This document shows positions 1 through 10,036 of a stretch of DNA of 29,581 nucleotides, in pieces (within the stretch, counting starts at the first letter, position 1; every line of letters starts with the position of its first letter). Source of the DNA: Pelargonium nanum. Its lineage: Eukaryota; Streptophyta; Magnoliopsida; Geraniales; Geraniaceae. The notes under the pieces were generated by a model. It made no database searches, was not told the origin of the DNA, and worked only from the letters and a program-made list of their open reading frames with translations. A program made the position numbers and the translations under genes. The stretch is from contig JAYMTF010000823.1 in NCBI GenBank assembly GCA_036897485.1, positions 1 through 29,581 on the forward strand. Direction: 5' to 3'.

Positions 1-1
1 G

Positions 2-3000
2 CAGGCTGGTCTATCACGTAAAGACTTTGTCCTGATACAGGTTGGACTTTAGGTCTTCATGAGCATCTTATCTATGTGTATCCATTCTTCCTTTATATTT
101 TACAACTCTCTTCACACTGTTAGGTCTTCCTGAGCATCTTATCTATGTGCATCCATTCTTCCTTTATATTTTACTACTCTCTTCACACTGTATTTGTTCA
201 GGATTGGTTTGAAGACAAGTTTAAGAAAAGTAGATATGAGTTGGAAAATAATTGGTATGCATATTATAGGGAAAATAGTGTTAGAGAGAAAATAAGGAGC
301 TGCAATACATTTTTACATGTAGAGAATTCTATTTAAGATATGTAGGTCTTTTTCCTGTCTATACATTATGCTCTCCATTGTTTCAAGTATAATATTTGTT
401 AGCTGGATTCCTGATTGTATTCAAGTTTCCATGTTGAAATTGATAGGACAGTAATACATATATAGGATATGTACATAATAGGCAGACTGACTGGCATTAT
501 TGAATGTGTGCTTCTGTCAAACTAAGAAGATTGGCATTGCTAGTTTGATAGTACCAATTTGGCTATCTCTTCAACCTGTTATTACTAATCAAGTGAAGTT
601 AATATGCTTTCATCTAGGTTCTTAGCTACTTGTTGAGAGCTGGCATATTTCGTTCTTGGCCTAGCTTGCCAATTTTCTGACACTTAAATGTAGCATTTAT
701 CAATGCTCGACTACTGTAGTTTCCAAAATCAGTGATATGCTTTTAGAGGTGACATGAATGAGGGCACATTAATGAACTTTTGCCTCTAGCCAAATATTGT
801 AAAAATACCTGCTAATTGTACTATGTGTATGTATAGTGGTTGAATTATTAGACAACCATCCGGAAAAAAAGTAATTTGTTGGTGGAATCGCCTACCCAAG
901 TATACGAAGCAGGCCTAATGCCTATAACTGATGTGGGACTTGAACACTTGCAAGCTTCACAACGAAAATGTGATTTGCACATGGACAGAGTGATAAGACA
1001 AGCAGGCCAGGCCATAAACTCAACAAGCCCAGTGAAACCGTACTCTCAAATTTAATGATCCTTCATTCCTTCATTTTAATATTTCTTATACGAAGTTTGA
1101 TAACATATTTGTGTACTTGTGAATTGTTGAACCTGACCACATGCTTTGCTTTAGGGACCTCCAGGAACAGGAAAAACACAGACCATCCTTGGACTCCTTA
1201 GTGTCATATTGCATGCAACTCCAGCAAGAGTTGGGTTAAAGTAAGGATCTTGCTAATTAGTTTTTTCGTTTTCTAATTTATTCAATTAGGTATTGTATCA
1301 TTATTAGGTTGCTAGCAACTGCAGTGGTTTTTAAAACTGCAGATTTGGGCATTTCTTTCCGTGCTCGTTCTTGTTCATAATTTTGTCTAATCTCCTTTAT
1401 GTAGGGCTGGATCTCGTGGAGTGAAACGTGGGCGAGAGTTTCCCATTCTGGAAAAGTATGTATATGCTGCTAACTTGGTTCTTTATTTGTAATGGTTAGG
1501 TTAGGATGGTGCATATTTTCCTAGACATCTTTTGAATGACTTGTATATTTGTTTGGTGTAATATTGATATTACTCAACATTTATGTTCAGTCGAGGGTAG
1601 TAAAATTGTTGATTTTTTGTGCAGAATGACTTCAAGGTTCACGATTGTATTGGGTTTCTTCAGATAATAAAACTTCTAAGTTTCTACCTGTCTAAAATAT
1701 GCTACTGGGACTGACGAGACAGTCTTTTTTTTTTCAACACTCTATCACATGGTTAATAAAAGGAAAGATAATGTGAGGGAGTGAAATTCCGCATTTTGGA
1801 GATACTATATTCTAAGATGTCTACAAATGAATTTTATAGAATATTTTTACATCATATGAAATTTTTTGTAAGACAAGCTCTCTGTAATCTATTGTGGTTG
1901 ATACTTAAGTGGAATTGACATGGCTGCATAGGTAATAGAGGAGATCAAATGTTAAGTGCTGCTGGTTATTCTAACGGGAAACTTATAGTTTGCTGCCATG
2001 TCTGCTTTCAAAGTGGAAAGAAGAGTGGAGGGAGGAGAGATTGGAATGGCTTCCTTAAAAATGAAAACTTAATTGCCATTTAAGCATGTGTTTTGGTAAT
2101 AGACAACTGCTGGTGCCTTGGGATTCTCCCTTGGATTCTGATAGGAAGTCCATAGTAGATACCAGCTCATGAGGGTTTTGATCTTGGAAGCTTAGAAAAG
2201 TGACTACATTACTTCTTTTTGCTTTTAAGTTGTAGGTTTTAGGTACCTAATAATCAAACATTGGGATTAAGATTTGGTGTTCAATATGTATCCTAGGACA
2301 TGATGATGATGTTTCATATGTTTGATTCCATTTCAAAATTAAACTAGATCCACTCTGACATAAATTGATCTTCAACCTTTTCATTTATGAATGTCTGTAC
2401 ATAAATTTTAGCTCACTGAACTGCAATATTTGTATTTCCTTTGTAGATACAATCAGTGGACTCTAGCATCTCCATGGGTAACTGATATTAATCCTAGGGA
2501 CAAAATAATGCCTACTGATGGAGATGGCGGTTTCTTCCCAACCACTGGAAATGAGTTTGTAAGTTTTTCGTCTTCCATTGCTATAATATAATATGATCCA
2601 ACAGAACCATATCTACCTTTTCTATCTTAGATGTATTTTGGCAGAAAAAAGTAACTTCATTAAGATTACAATCTCTTCTATTTTCTATTCATCATACAGA
2701 AACCAGTAGTTAATTGCAGTCGCAAATATCGTACACGTGTGCTGGTATGTGCCCCATCAAACTCGGCACTTGATGAGATTGTGTTGCGTCTTCTAAGTAC
2801 TGGTACACAAGTTTTCTCACTTACGAATGTTTATCCTCTACTTATTTTAGCTTGGTCTTTTCTTCTTGTGATAATGTGATTGAATAGTGGATGCAATTTA
2901 ATTTGACCATGTAAATCATTTCTATTATTATTATTATTGTCCCCTCAGCTTTATCAATTCAAGGGTTAAAAAGGCAAAATTAATTACAATGTTTGGTGTC

Positions 3001-6000
3001 CTGCTTTGTCTTTGCAAATATGAGATGTTGACCTTATCTATATAGTGCTTTATTGATACAAAGTGTATCAAACATTCAGTTGCACATGTTTAACTTTGTG
3101 AAGTGCTTTTCTTAATTAGAAGTTCCTATGAGACTTGTTGTAATGCATTGAAGATACTTGCCGAGAAAATGTGGATTTTGATTGCTTTAAATTTGATAAT
3201 TTTAAGTTTATCTGAAAATGTGTTTATTAGTACTTGGGAAAGCTCATTTTCAAGTTGAAACTTCGATTGCCATTCTTTATCTCTTTTATCTAACATCGGA
3301 GTCCAGCCAAAGACTCCTTCTATTGTTTCACCTTCATATCTAATATGGATCTTTTCTGCAACTGTCATTTTGGATACTCAGGAGTTCGTGACGAATCTAA
3401 TCATGCATACAACCCTAAAATTGTACGAGTTGGTGTAAAACCTCATCACTCTGTCAGGGCAGTCTCCATGGATGACCTTGTATGTATCTGGCCTTGACTA
3501 CGCATTGCTGTTTTTGTAGCTGAAGGGGATGTTTACTTTTCAATTTACACTTGTTATTGTTACAATTTTATTTTTATTTTTATATTTTTTTTTAAATGGG
3601 CAAAAGTAAGATACTTTTACACTGAAATCAGGTAAGAAGAACAAACAAAAACTATTGGCATTGGTTTGACAAACAGGGTCAATAAACTGCTCGGGATACT
3701 CATTTTATGGCTTTCTATTGAAAAAACATACATCCATAATAGATCTTTGAACTGACCTTGAAAGTTTTGATGGACATTCTGAATATTAGTTTGTGTATGT
3801 CACCCTTTTATGTGTTTTGGAAGTTTTACTTTATATTTTACTACACAGGTGAAGCAAAAACTTGCTGTCCATACGGCTGCTGATAAACAGAAACATGGAG
3901 CTGGAGGAAGGGATCCTGACAGTATTCGAGCCTCACTTCTAGATGAGGCTGCAATTGTACAAGATTTTAACCTTTGCCGAACATGAATACCTAATATCAA
4001 CATTACTGTATCTTCTTTTCTGATTCTCTATGGTTCTGCAGGTCTTCTCTACCCTTAGCTTCAGTGGTTCAAGTGTTCTCACCAAATTGAACCGCGGCTT
4101 TGATGTTGTCATAATTGATGAAGCTGCCCAAGCTGTATGCTTCTACAGATCCCCCATGTTTTATTGGTGTTCAGCTGTTCATGCAGTTTATGTTACAACT
4201 TGCTAGAGGTGGCAAATGAGCCAATGGTCTGCGGGCTATCACTGATTCGGCCCGATAATACTGGGCCTTGGCCAGCAAAAGGTACCTGATAAACATGTGT
4301 TTTTTAAGCCTGAGCCTGAGTAGTCTTGGTTCAATTCCGGCTTGATAATACCTGTCCCAGGCCATCAAAAAGTTGCCCGATAAGCATACCAGTATTTTTT
4401 GGCCAGGCCCGTTGGCCCATTTGCCAGCTTGAAAACCTGCTTTTTGCACATCATTTACTTGTTTTAAATAGTAAAAGAAATCAACTAATGAGAAAAATTA
4501 TTTGTTCTGTTTGTATGAAGAGTGGGAGTTTCTATTCAAAAGAAATCACTAGCAAGTGGTGATTTAGATGCATGGCTAGAAAAGAAACAGTTTATAGATA
4601 TATGGGACTAAGTTGTCTGCAGATTTGTTAATATATCTTCATCTTAATTGCACGTGCTTGCCGCGTCTAACAGGTCGAACCAGCAACTCTTATTCCTTTG
4701 GCCAACGGATGCAAGCAAGTATTTTTGGTAGCACTTTCTCTTCTTTTCTTAAATTATAATTCCTATTATCGGAAAAGATTCTAGGTTTCTATTGTCCATA
4801 TTGATAATCAACATGCCCACTATAGCTATTGTCCATAAGATTTATGGGTTTTATGCATAGTGGTGGATATATTTCGACACAGATGTAAACCAAAATGTGT
4901 TTCATCTAATGGTCTGTGTATACAAAATTGTAGATCCTACTTTGATTACACTGATTCATGCCCTTTGGAAATAAATACGCTTCAGCTCATGATTAACCGA
5001 TCTCGTCATTGTCTTGTATAGGTCGGTGATCCAGTTCAATTGCCAGCTACCGTAATTTCTGAGAATGCTAGAAAAAAAGGGTTAGGGTTTAATTTATAAT
5101 ATTCATACCTCATCAACAATTTGAATCTTAGAACTTCTCTGGCATAGGATTTTTAGCATCTCCATATTATATGATACTCAAACTGTAGGTATGATATGAG
5201 TTTGTTTAAGAGATTACAGATGGCTGGATATCCGGTAAAGATGCTGAAGACACAATATCGAATGCACCCAGAGGTAGTTATATACATATATATCAAATAA
5301 ATAGTAGTTTCTGACTTTCTGTCCTTTTTCGTTTTAATTATAAAACAACAATGTTATGCCACTGATAGCATTCATCCATAGATTTTTGTATCGACATATT
5401 ACCCATTTACAGAGTAATTGATAACAAGCATCATAATTTACAATGTTTGACATGGTTTCAATACCTGGATCCAGGAATAGTTTTTGACATTATTAAAACC
5501 TTTTGTAGTATCTATCAGGAAAAAAAGTATGAAGTGCCCAATCTCTTCATGTCAGTACTTTTTTTTTTGTGTAAAATTAATGTCATATTTGGAAATAGAA
5601 CTTTCACATTTTCCCTTGTAAAATCCAATCTGCCCCAAAAATTAATTGTGTCTGTTTTATGTGACACGAACCCACAAATGCAGCTCGGGTTCCGTGTGCC
5701 CACGTGTTTGAGTCCGTATTGCCAGTTCTATTTGCAAATCATGTCTTTATTTCACACCCGCTCATATCCTAGTTGTAAATTGTATAATTAGTTAGATGGG
5801 ATTTTTTTCTTCAAAAATGTGGGATACCTATGAAGCTATCTCAACCAAACTTGTTGGTGTGAATTCATATGCATTTTTAAAAGTTAAAAACTTTCTGCTG
5901 AGTTTGTGAATCTATTTCCAAACAGATAAGAAGTTTTCCATCAGAGGAGTTCTACGCCGGGGCACTAGAGGATGGGGATGATATGATGAAGAAGACAAAG

Positions 6001-8583
6001 CGCGACTGGCATGACTATCGCTGTTTTGGCCCATTTTGCTTTTTTGACATACAAGGGAAAGAGAACAATGCCTCTGGAAGAGGATCTCTGGTAAACGAAG
6101 ACGAGATTGAGTTTGTTCTTCTAATGTATGAAAATTTGGTGGCTAGATACCCGGTTCTTAAGTCAAGCTCTCAGCTAGCAATTATAAGCCCTTATAGTGA
6201 TCAAATCGAGCTCTTCAAAGAGCGTTTCAAGGAAATTTTCAGGCAGGACTCAGAAAAATACGTGGATATTGGTACTGTTGATGGCTTCCAGGTAAAGTAG
6301 CTTTTATTAGAGAAAAATGTTATTTTGGTATGCTTAAAAATTTTATCTGTTCAATTTGATACATAACAAAGTTTAGTGCTCGCTTTAGTACACAATTTAA
6401 GTAAACTAAGCTAATTCAGAGTCTAGTTTTTTTGGTCCGAATATATCGATAAGTCTTCGTAGTAAAAATAAACAATCAGTAGCTAACTATCATTTTTTTG
6501 GCCGACCAAGAGTTTCATGTGAGGCATAGATAACTCTTGTTTGAGGTCCTTAAAAGAGTCTCCGGCATGGCGTGATAGTTGAAGAAAGACGAAGATCTCT
6601 ATTAATTGCGATGTTAGGACGTCAAAGTAGAGAAATTGCCTTGTGTGCCTTTGCGCACAAGAGTTAATAAAAAAAGTTTATTACAAAAAGATTCAATCTA
6701 GTCTATAATATTCGTTCTATACATAAATCCCAGTTTTTTGTGTGGTCTTTTTTCAGTTTATGATTCATATGTAGATTGAAAAATTTAACGATGATTTAAC
6801 ACATGTATTGAATTTGCTTAGTTTAGTTAAATTGCTTACTAGTTTACCGTATTGAGCACTAAAAACTATCCTATTTTGGTTTCTTTGGTATAATTGTCCA
6901 AACGTTCCTTTCCTTCACTTTTTGTGTCAGGGACGGGAGAAGGATGTTGCAATTTTATCTTGTGTTAGGTCAAACGAAGGGAAAGGAATCGGGTTTTTAT
7001 CCGAATATCAACGAATGAATGTTGGGATTACTAGAGCTAGAGCATCTGTGCTGGTCGGTTTTCTTTAATATCCATATCTCCTCCTCACTATAAGTATGTG
7101 TGTCCGATTTCGTCTCATAAGTTTGATTAATTATACAGGTTGTGGGGTCTGCATCGACGTTTAAGCAGCAAGACCGAGACGGGCACTGGAAAAACCTGGT
7201 GGAAAGTGCCGAGAAAAGAAATTCTCTTTTTAAGGTGAGTAAAAATACTTACATTTTTTGTGGATATTTTGTTGGAAATTTTCTATTCCAAGTGTTTTTT
7301 TTTAACCTTTTCATGTTTGGGTTAATAGTTATAGTTCTCCCCTCATATTAGGAAAATGTTCTATTTTGTTCCCGAACTATTCATTTTGTTTCAAATTGGT
7401 ACCCAATTTGATTATTGTTCCAATTTGGTCCCCTAATTATCCTTTTTTGTTGATGGGGGCAACCATGTGACACTAAGCTAAATTTACGAACGAGACTATT
7501 TTGGAACAAAATTGTATAAATTGAGGACCAAATTGAGCAGCGTGACAACAAGGTCCCTCAGTGTACATTTCTATTCCAAACTGGTCTCATAAGTAAATTT
7601 AGCTAACTTAAGTGCCGTGTGGTTGTCACATCAACAAAAATATTTCAGAAAAGAAGTTTTCATATACGGCACCGGTATGGATTAAACCAATTCAAAACAA
7701 AATAACATCGTTTTGTTTGGAGACGTAATCAGAACAAAAACCAAATTGGGTACCGATTCGAAACAAAATGGATAATTGGGTGATAAAAATGTAACATTTT
7801 CCCTCATATTAACTTCATCACCCGACTTTTTTTGAATCATAATAAAATTATTTTACTACTCAATTTCATCATTATTGCTTTAAAATGTTTTCTTTTGTAT
7901 ATTTCATTAACAATATTGTTAAACATCTGAAAAGTTTCATATTTTATTATTGGAAAATTCAAATATACGGCATCAAAATCTAAAATTTTCAGGTTTCATA
8001 TTCTTGTATCACATTCAGCACCGAAATAGGACACTTCTGGCTTCTTCTTCTGGAAATTTTCAAATTTGAGCATCTTTCTCTTCATCCAGTGCAACTTTAA
8101 ACGGATTCTGTATTATTTTTCGGACAATGATGATGAGATCGAATAGTTTGAGGAACATCGAGTTAAAAATTAGTTAAGGGATCGAGTTCGATATGAACAA
8201 TTCCTTGTAGGATCATTTACTATTTTACCTTTCAATTCCCGAACAATTCCACCTAATGTCCAAACTACCATATTATTGTATTTACTATTTTACCTTTCGA
8301 TACCCGAACAATTCCACCTAATGTCCAAACGACCATATTCTTGTAGGTACCCAAGCCCTTTGAGTCGTTTTTCAGTGACGAAAATATGAAGACTATGGAG
8401 AGAACTCAAGAAAATCAAGGCGAACAAAATATGGACGAACCTAGCCCTGCCTTCGGTAACCCCGATGTGTTCCCGCCGAGCCAGAGCCTAATGACGATCC
8501 AGAATTCGGAGATGGTGAAGCGGATATGGACGCGGGCTATGACGAGGAGTAGGTTAGACTTCTCTCTTATGTATATAGATTAG
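2..8583 (+). CDS. MAA3: MAA3-like SEN1/UPF1-family helicase, 3' part (5' end outside window)
   Basis: Superfamily 1B RNA/DNA helicase of the Sen1 type. In Arabidopsis MAGATAMA 3 is needed for female gametophyte and pollen tube guidance and is thought to act in nuclear RNA processing. Exons: 1-40, 1155-1240, 1405-1455, 2447-2558, 2700-2802, 3382-3479, 3849-3956, 4042-4134, 4674-4727, 5022-5080, 5189-5273, 5926-6291, 6931-7053, 7139-7234, 8347-8583. They join in phase to 569 codons plus stop. Motifs, numbered from the window start: Walker [10 protein letters not shown] (14-22), [10 protein letters not shown] (about 113-122), Walker B IIDEAAQA (223-230), [10 protein letters not shown] (motif III), QYRMHPE (290-296), [12 protein letters not shown] (414-425) and the arginine motif [10 protein letters not shown] (446-455). 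The Arabidopsis protein is about 820 residues, so roughly 250 N-terminal residues lie upstream of the window. Exon phases and motif order leave little doubt about the family. The last about 40 residues look frameshifted (see findings). Confidence 0.93.
50..191. repeat. 71-bp tandem duplication in a helicase intron
   Basis: Two adjacent 71-bp copies, 50-120 and 121-191, differ at only three positions. They start ten bases after the splice donor that follows position 40. The rest of this intron (41-1154) holds no gene. A block at about 880-1040 contains a gatgtgggact motif common near the ends of plant retroelements, but I could not define an element there. Confidence 0.9.
4204..4432. mobile_element. 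hAT-type MITE, GC-rich, in a helicase intron
   Basis: The left end reads TAGAGGTGGCAAATGAGCC. The right end, reverse-complemented, reads TCAAGCTGGCAAATGGGCC. The left end fits the hAT terminal consensus YARNG. The flanking 8-mers caacttgc (4196-4203) and aaacctgc (4433-4440) agree at 6 of 8 bases, as expected for an aged hAT target duplication. The interior is rich in GGCCC/GGGCC, unlike the AT-rich intron around it, and no transposase is encoded. The same family occurs at 19969-20258. Confidence 0.65.
6372..6863. repeat. Long inverted repeat, possible MITE, in the intron before helicase motif VI
   Basis: The left arm 6372-6418 pairs with the right arm 6810-6863. Both arms begin TTTAGTGCTC and share the AATTTAA-TAAACTAAGC-AATTCA core. 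The interior is non-coding and includes a small hairpin at 6641-6662 (cttgtgtgc / gcgcacaag). I found no clear target duplication, so the superfamily is undetermined. Confidence 0.45.
7351..7802. mobile_element. Mutator-like MITE / foldback element in the last helicase intron
   Basis: The element starts and ends with GGAAAATGTT (right end read on the opposite strand). It is flanked by a perfect 9-bp direct repeat, ctcatatta, at 7342-7350 and 7803-7811, the length typical of Mutator-like elements. The two halves are complementary along most of their length: for example ATTTTGTTTC and GGTACCCAATTTG recur inverted, and the inner GTTGATG and CTAAATTTA segments pair too. The whole 452 bp could therefore fold into one imperfect hairpin. 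It has no coding capacity. Confidence 0.8.
8216..8345. repeat. 65-bp tandem duplication abutting a splice acceptor
   Basis: Copies 8216-8280 and 8281-8345 differ at four positions. The second copy ends in cttgta, and the next base completes the AG of the acceptor used for the last helicase exon (8347). The first copy has the same upstream sequence, but its junction lacks AG. Confidence 0.9.
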
Positions 8584-10005
8584 GCGAAATCCGAAAAATT
8601 ATTGATTTTGAATTGTTAGTTTGTGTTAGGACTTGAAACACACGCGACACACAAGCCATTCTCAATGTGCATTTTTTATGAGGTTTAATAGTGAAGAAAA
8701 ACATCAATTTACCACATATTGATTGTTGGGTGTGTTGAAGAATGAAAATTTGTGAAATGAAATGTGTTCCATATATACATACACACACTTGTGTTTATTG
8801 ATTCTCTCAATTTGACTGGTCGAATTGCTAGTTTTGATTGGCTTTTATCGAGTTTGACTAACAAATCACGTGTACACTCTAGTAGTTAGAGCTAACAATT
8901 TGTGTTTCAGGGCGAGTTTTTTCATAGTCGGGTTGTAAAGATTTAATTTGTTAAATTTGGCTCAAAAGGATTGTAGGTTTCGGGATTTACAGGTTAAAAT
9001 GTGCAAGTTCATACCGGTCTGCTCGGTACGGCCTAACTCGAAATTTGATAACTTTTTTGATTTAAACTCGTAAAAATGCAGTATATTCGAGTTCAAATTA
9101 AAAGCTCAATTAGTGTTAAATGTTGAAGTGTTTAACTAATTTGCCTCAAAATGATATTAGCAACTAACCAAAAAGAAAATAGACAAATTAATATATAAAC
9201 AAAGACACATATTTCAATACTACAAAGCATTAATTATTGTTAACTTAATAAAACTAGAAAGTTAATAAATATCAGCAAACAATCATTTGAAAAAAAAACA
9301 TCTTATAATTTTGTACAAAATTTGCAATATTTTTTTAAATTCAATTCATATGGCACTTAATTTTAAGGAGTAACACTCTAAGTCCATATTGTGGTACAAA
9401 AATATTTATAAAAAATGACACATTAATTATTTCATTAACATCATTAACTGAATCACAACACGTCACATCATCATTCAATAATTTTAACTGAAAAAAATGT
9501 CAGTCAATCAATCATGGCCAATAAAGTGATGCCACAGTTAACACTCATACCTGTCTCAATAAATTTGTTAGCGCGAAGCGCCTGCCCAAATCCATTTCGT
9601 TTGTCTCTTGAGATTCCAGACACTAATTTTAAATTACAAATATATGAAATTTTTGGACAATTATCATTTATCTAAGCCCATGAAACATTATTTATGGTTA
9701 ACTTACTATAAATAGAAAGATAATTCAAAATTCCCCCTTTTAAGACAAACAAAAATTAACAGCAGTAGAACAGTTATTCCAAATTTGATTGGCCATTACT
9801 CATTTCTTACCAAAAATATCTTCATTTTTCAATTTTATAAAAAAAAATGAAAAAACAAAAATAGAAAAATGGTGCCACGTAGGCAACATATGGATCAGAG
9901 CCTAAGCTATAACCAAACCATCAACGAGAGGAACATAATGTTTCTTCTTCTTCTTCACTATCCTCTCTCTCTCTCTACAATTTCTCTTTCTCTCTCTAGA
10001 ATTCC
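8584..10005. other. Spacer between helicase and MRL1 genes
   Basis: Very AT-rich sequence with no supported gene. It must contain the helicase 3' untranslated region and the MRL1 promoter. At about 8915-9060 there is a degenerate stretch with gtcgggttg, ggctcaaaaggattgtaggtttcggg-type words. It resembles the interior of the gtcggg-type hAT MITEs elsewhere in the window, but I saw no termini. Confidence 0.6.
9706..9714 (+). promoter_or_regulatory. Candidate TATA box for MRL1
   Basis: CTATAAATA lies about 290 bases before the MRL1 start codon. A CT/TTC-rich leader (about 9941-9998) between it and the ATG is typical of plant 5' untranslated regions. No transcript evidence is available. Confidence 0.4.
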
Positions 10006-10036
10006 ATGGATTTGGCTTCAAATCCTCAAACCCTAA
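9938..10036 (+). promoter_or_regulatory. Upstream ORF overlapping the MRL1 start codon
   Basis: An ATG at 9938 opens a 32-codon frame through the CT-rich leader. It passes the MRL1 ATG (10006) in another frame and stops at 10034-10036. The upstream ATG has A at -3. The encoded peptide is low-complexity Leu/Ser. It would be transcribed only if transcription starts upstream of 9938, as the TATA position suggests. Confidence 0.4.

Noticed and set aside
3126-3368. 80-codon minus-strand frame in a helicase intron
   Set aside because: It lies between exons 2700-2802 and 3382-3479, which join perfectly without it. I recognise no domain, and the sequence has intron-like composition.
5022-5080. Valine in helicase motif III (GDPVQLP) where Arabidopsis has lysine
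   Set aside because: This position varies across the Sen1/UPF1 family (UPF1 has cysteine). The conserved GD, Q and P are intact, so loss of function is not implied.
5447-5791. 114-codon plus-strand frame in a helicase intron
   Set aside because: The flanking exons 5189-5273 and 5926-6291 join as QYRMHPE-IRSFPS, the conserved sequence, so this is intronic. No recognisable protein.
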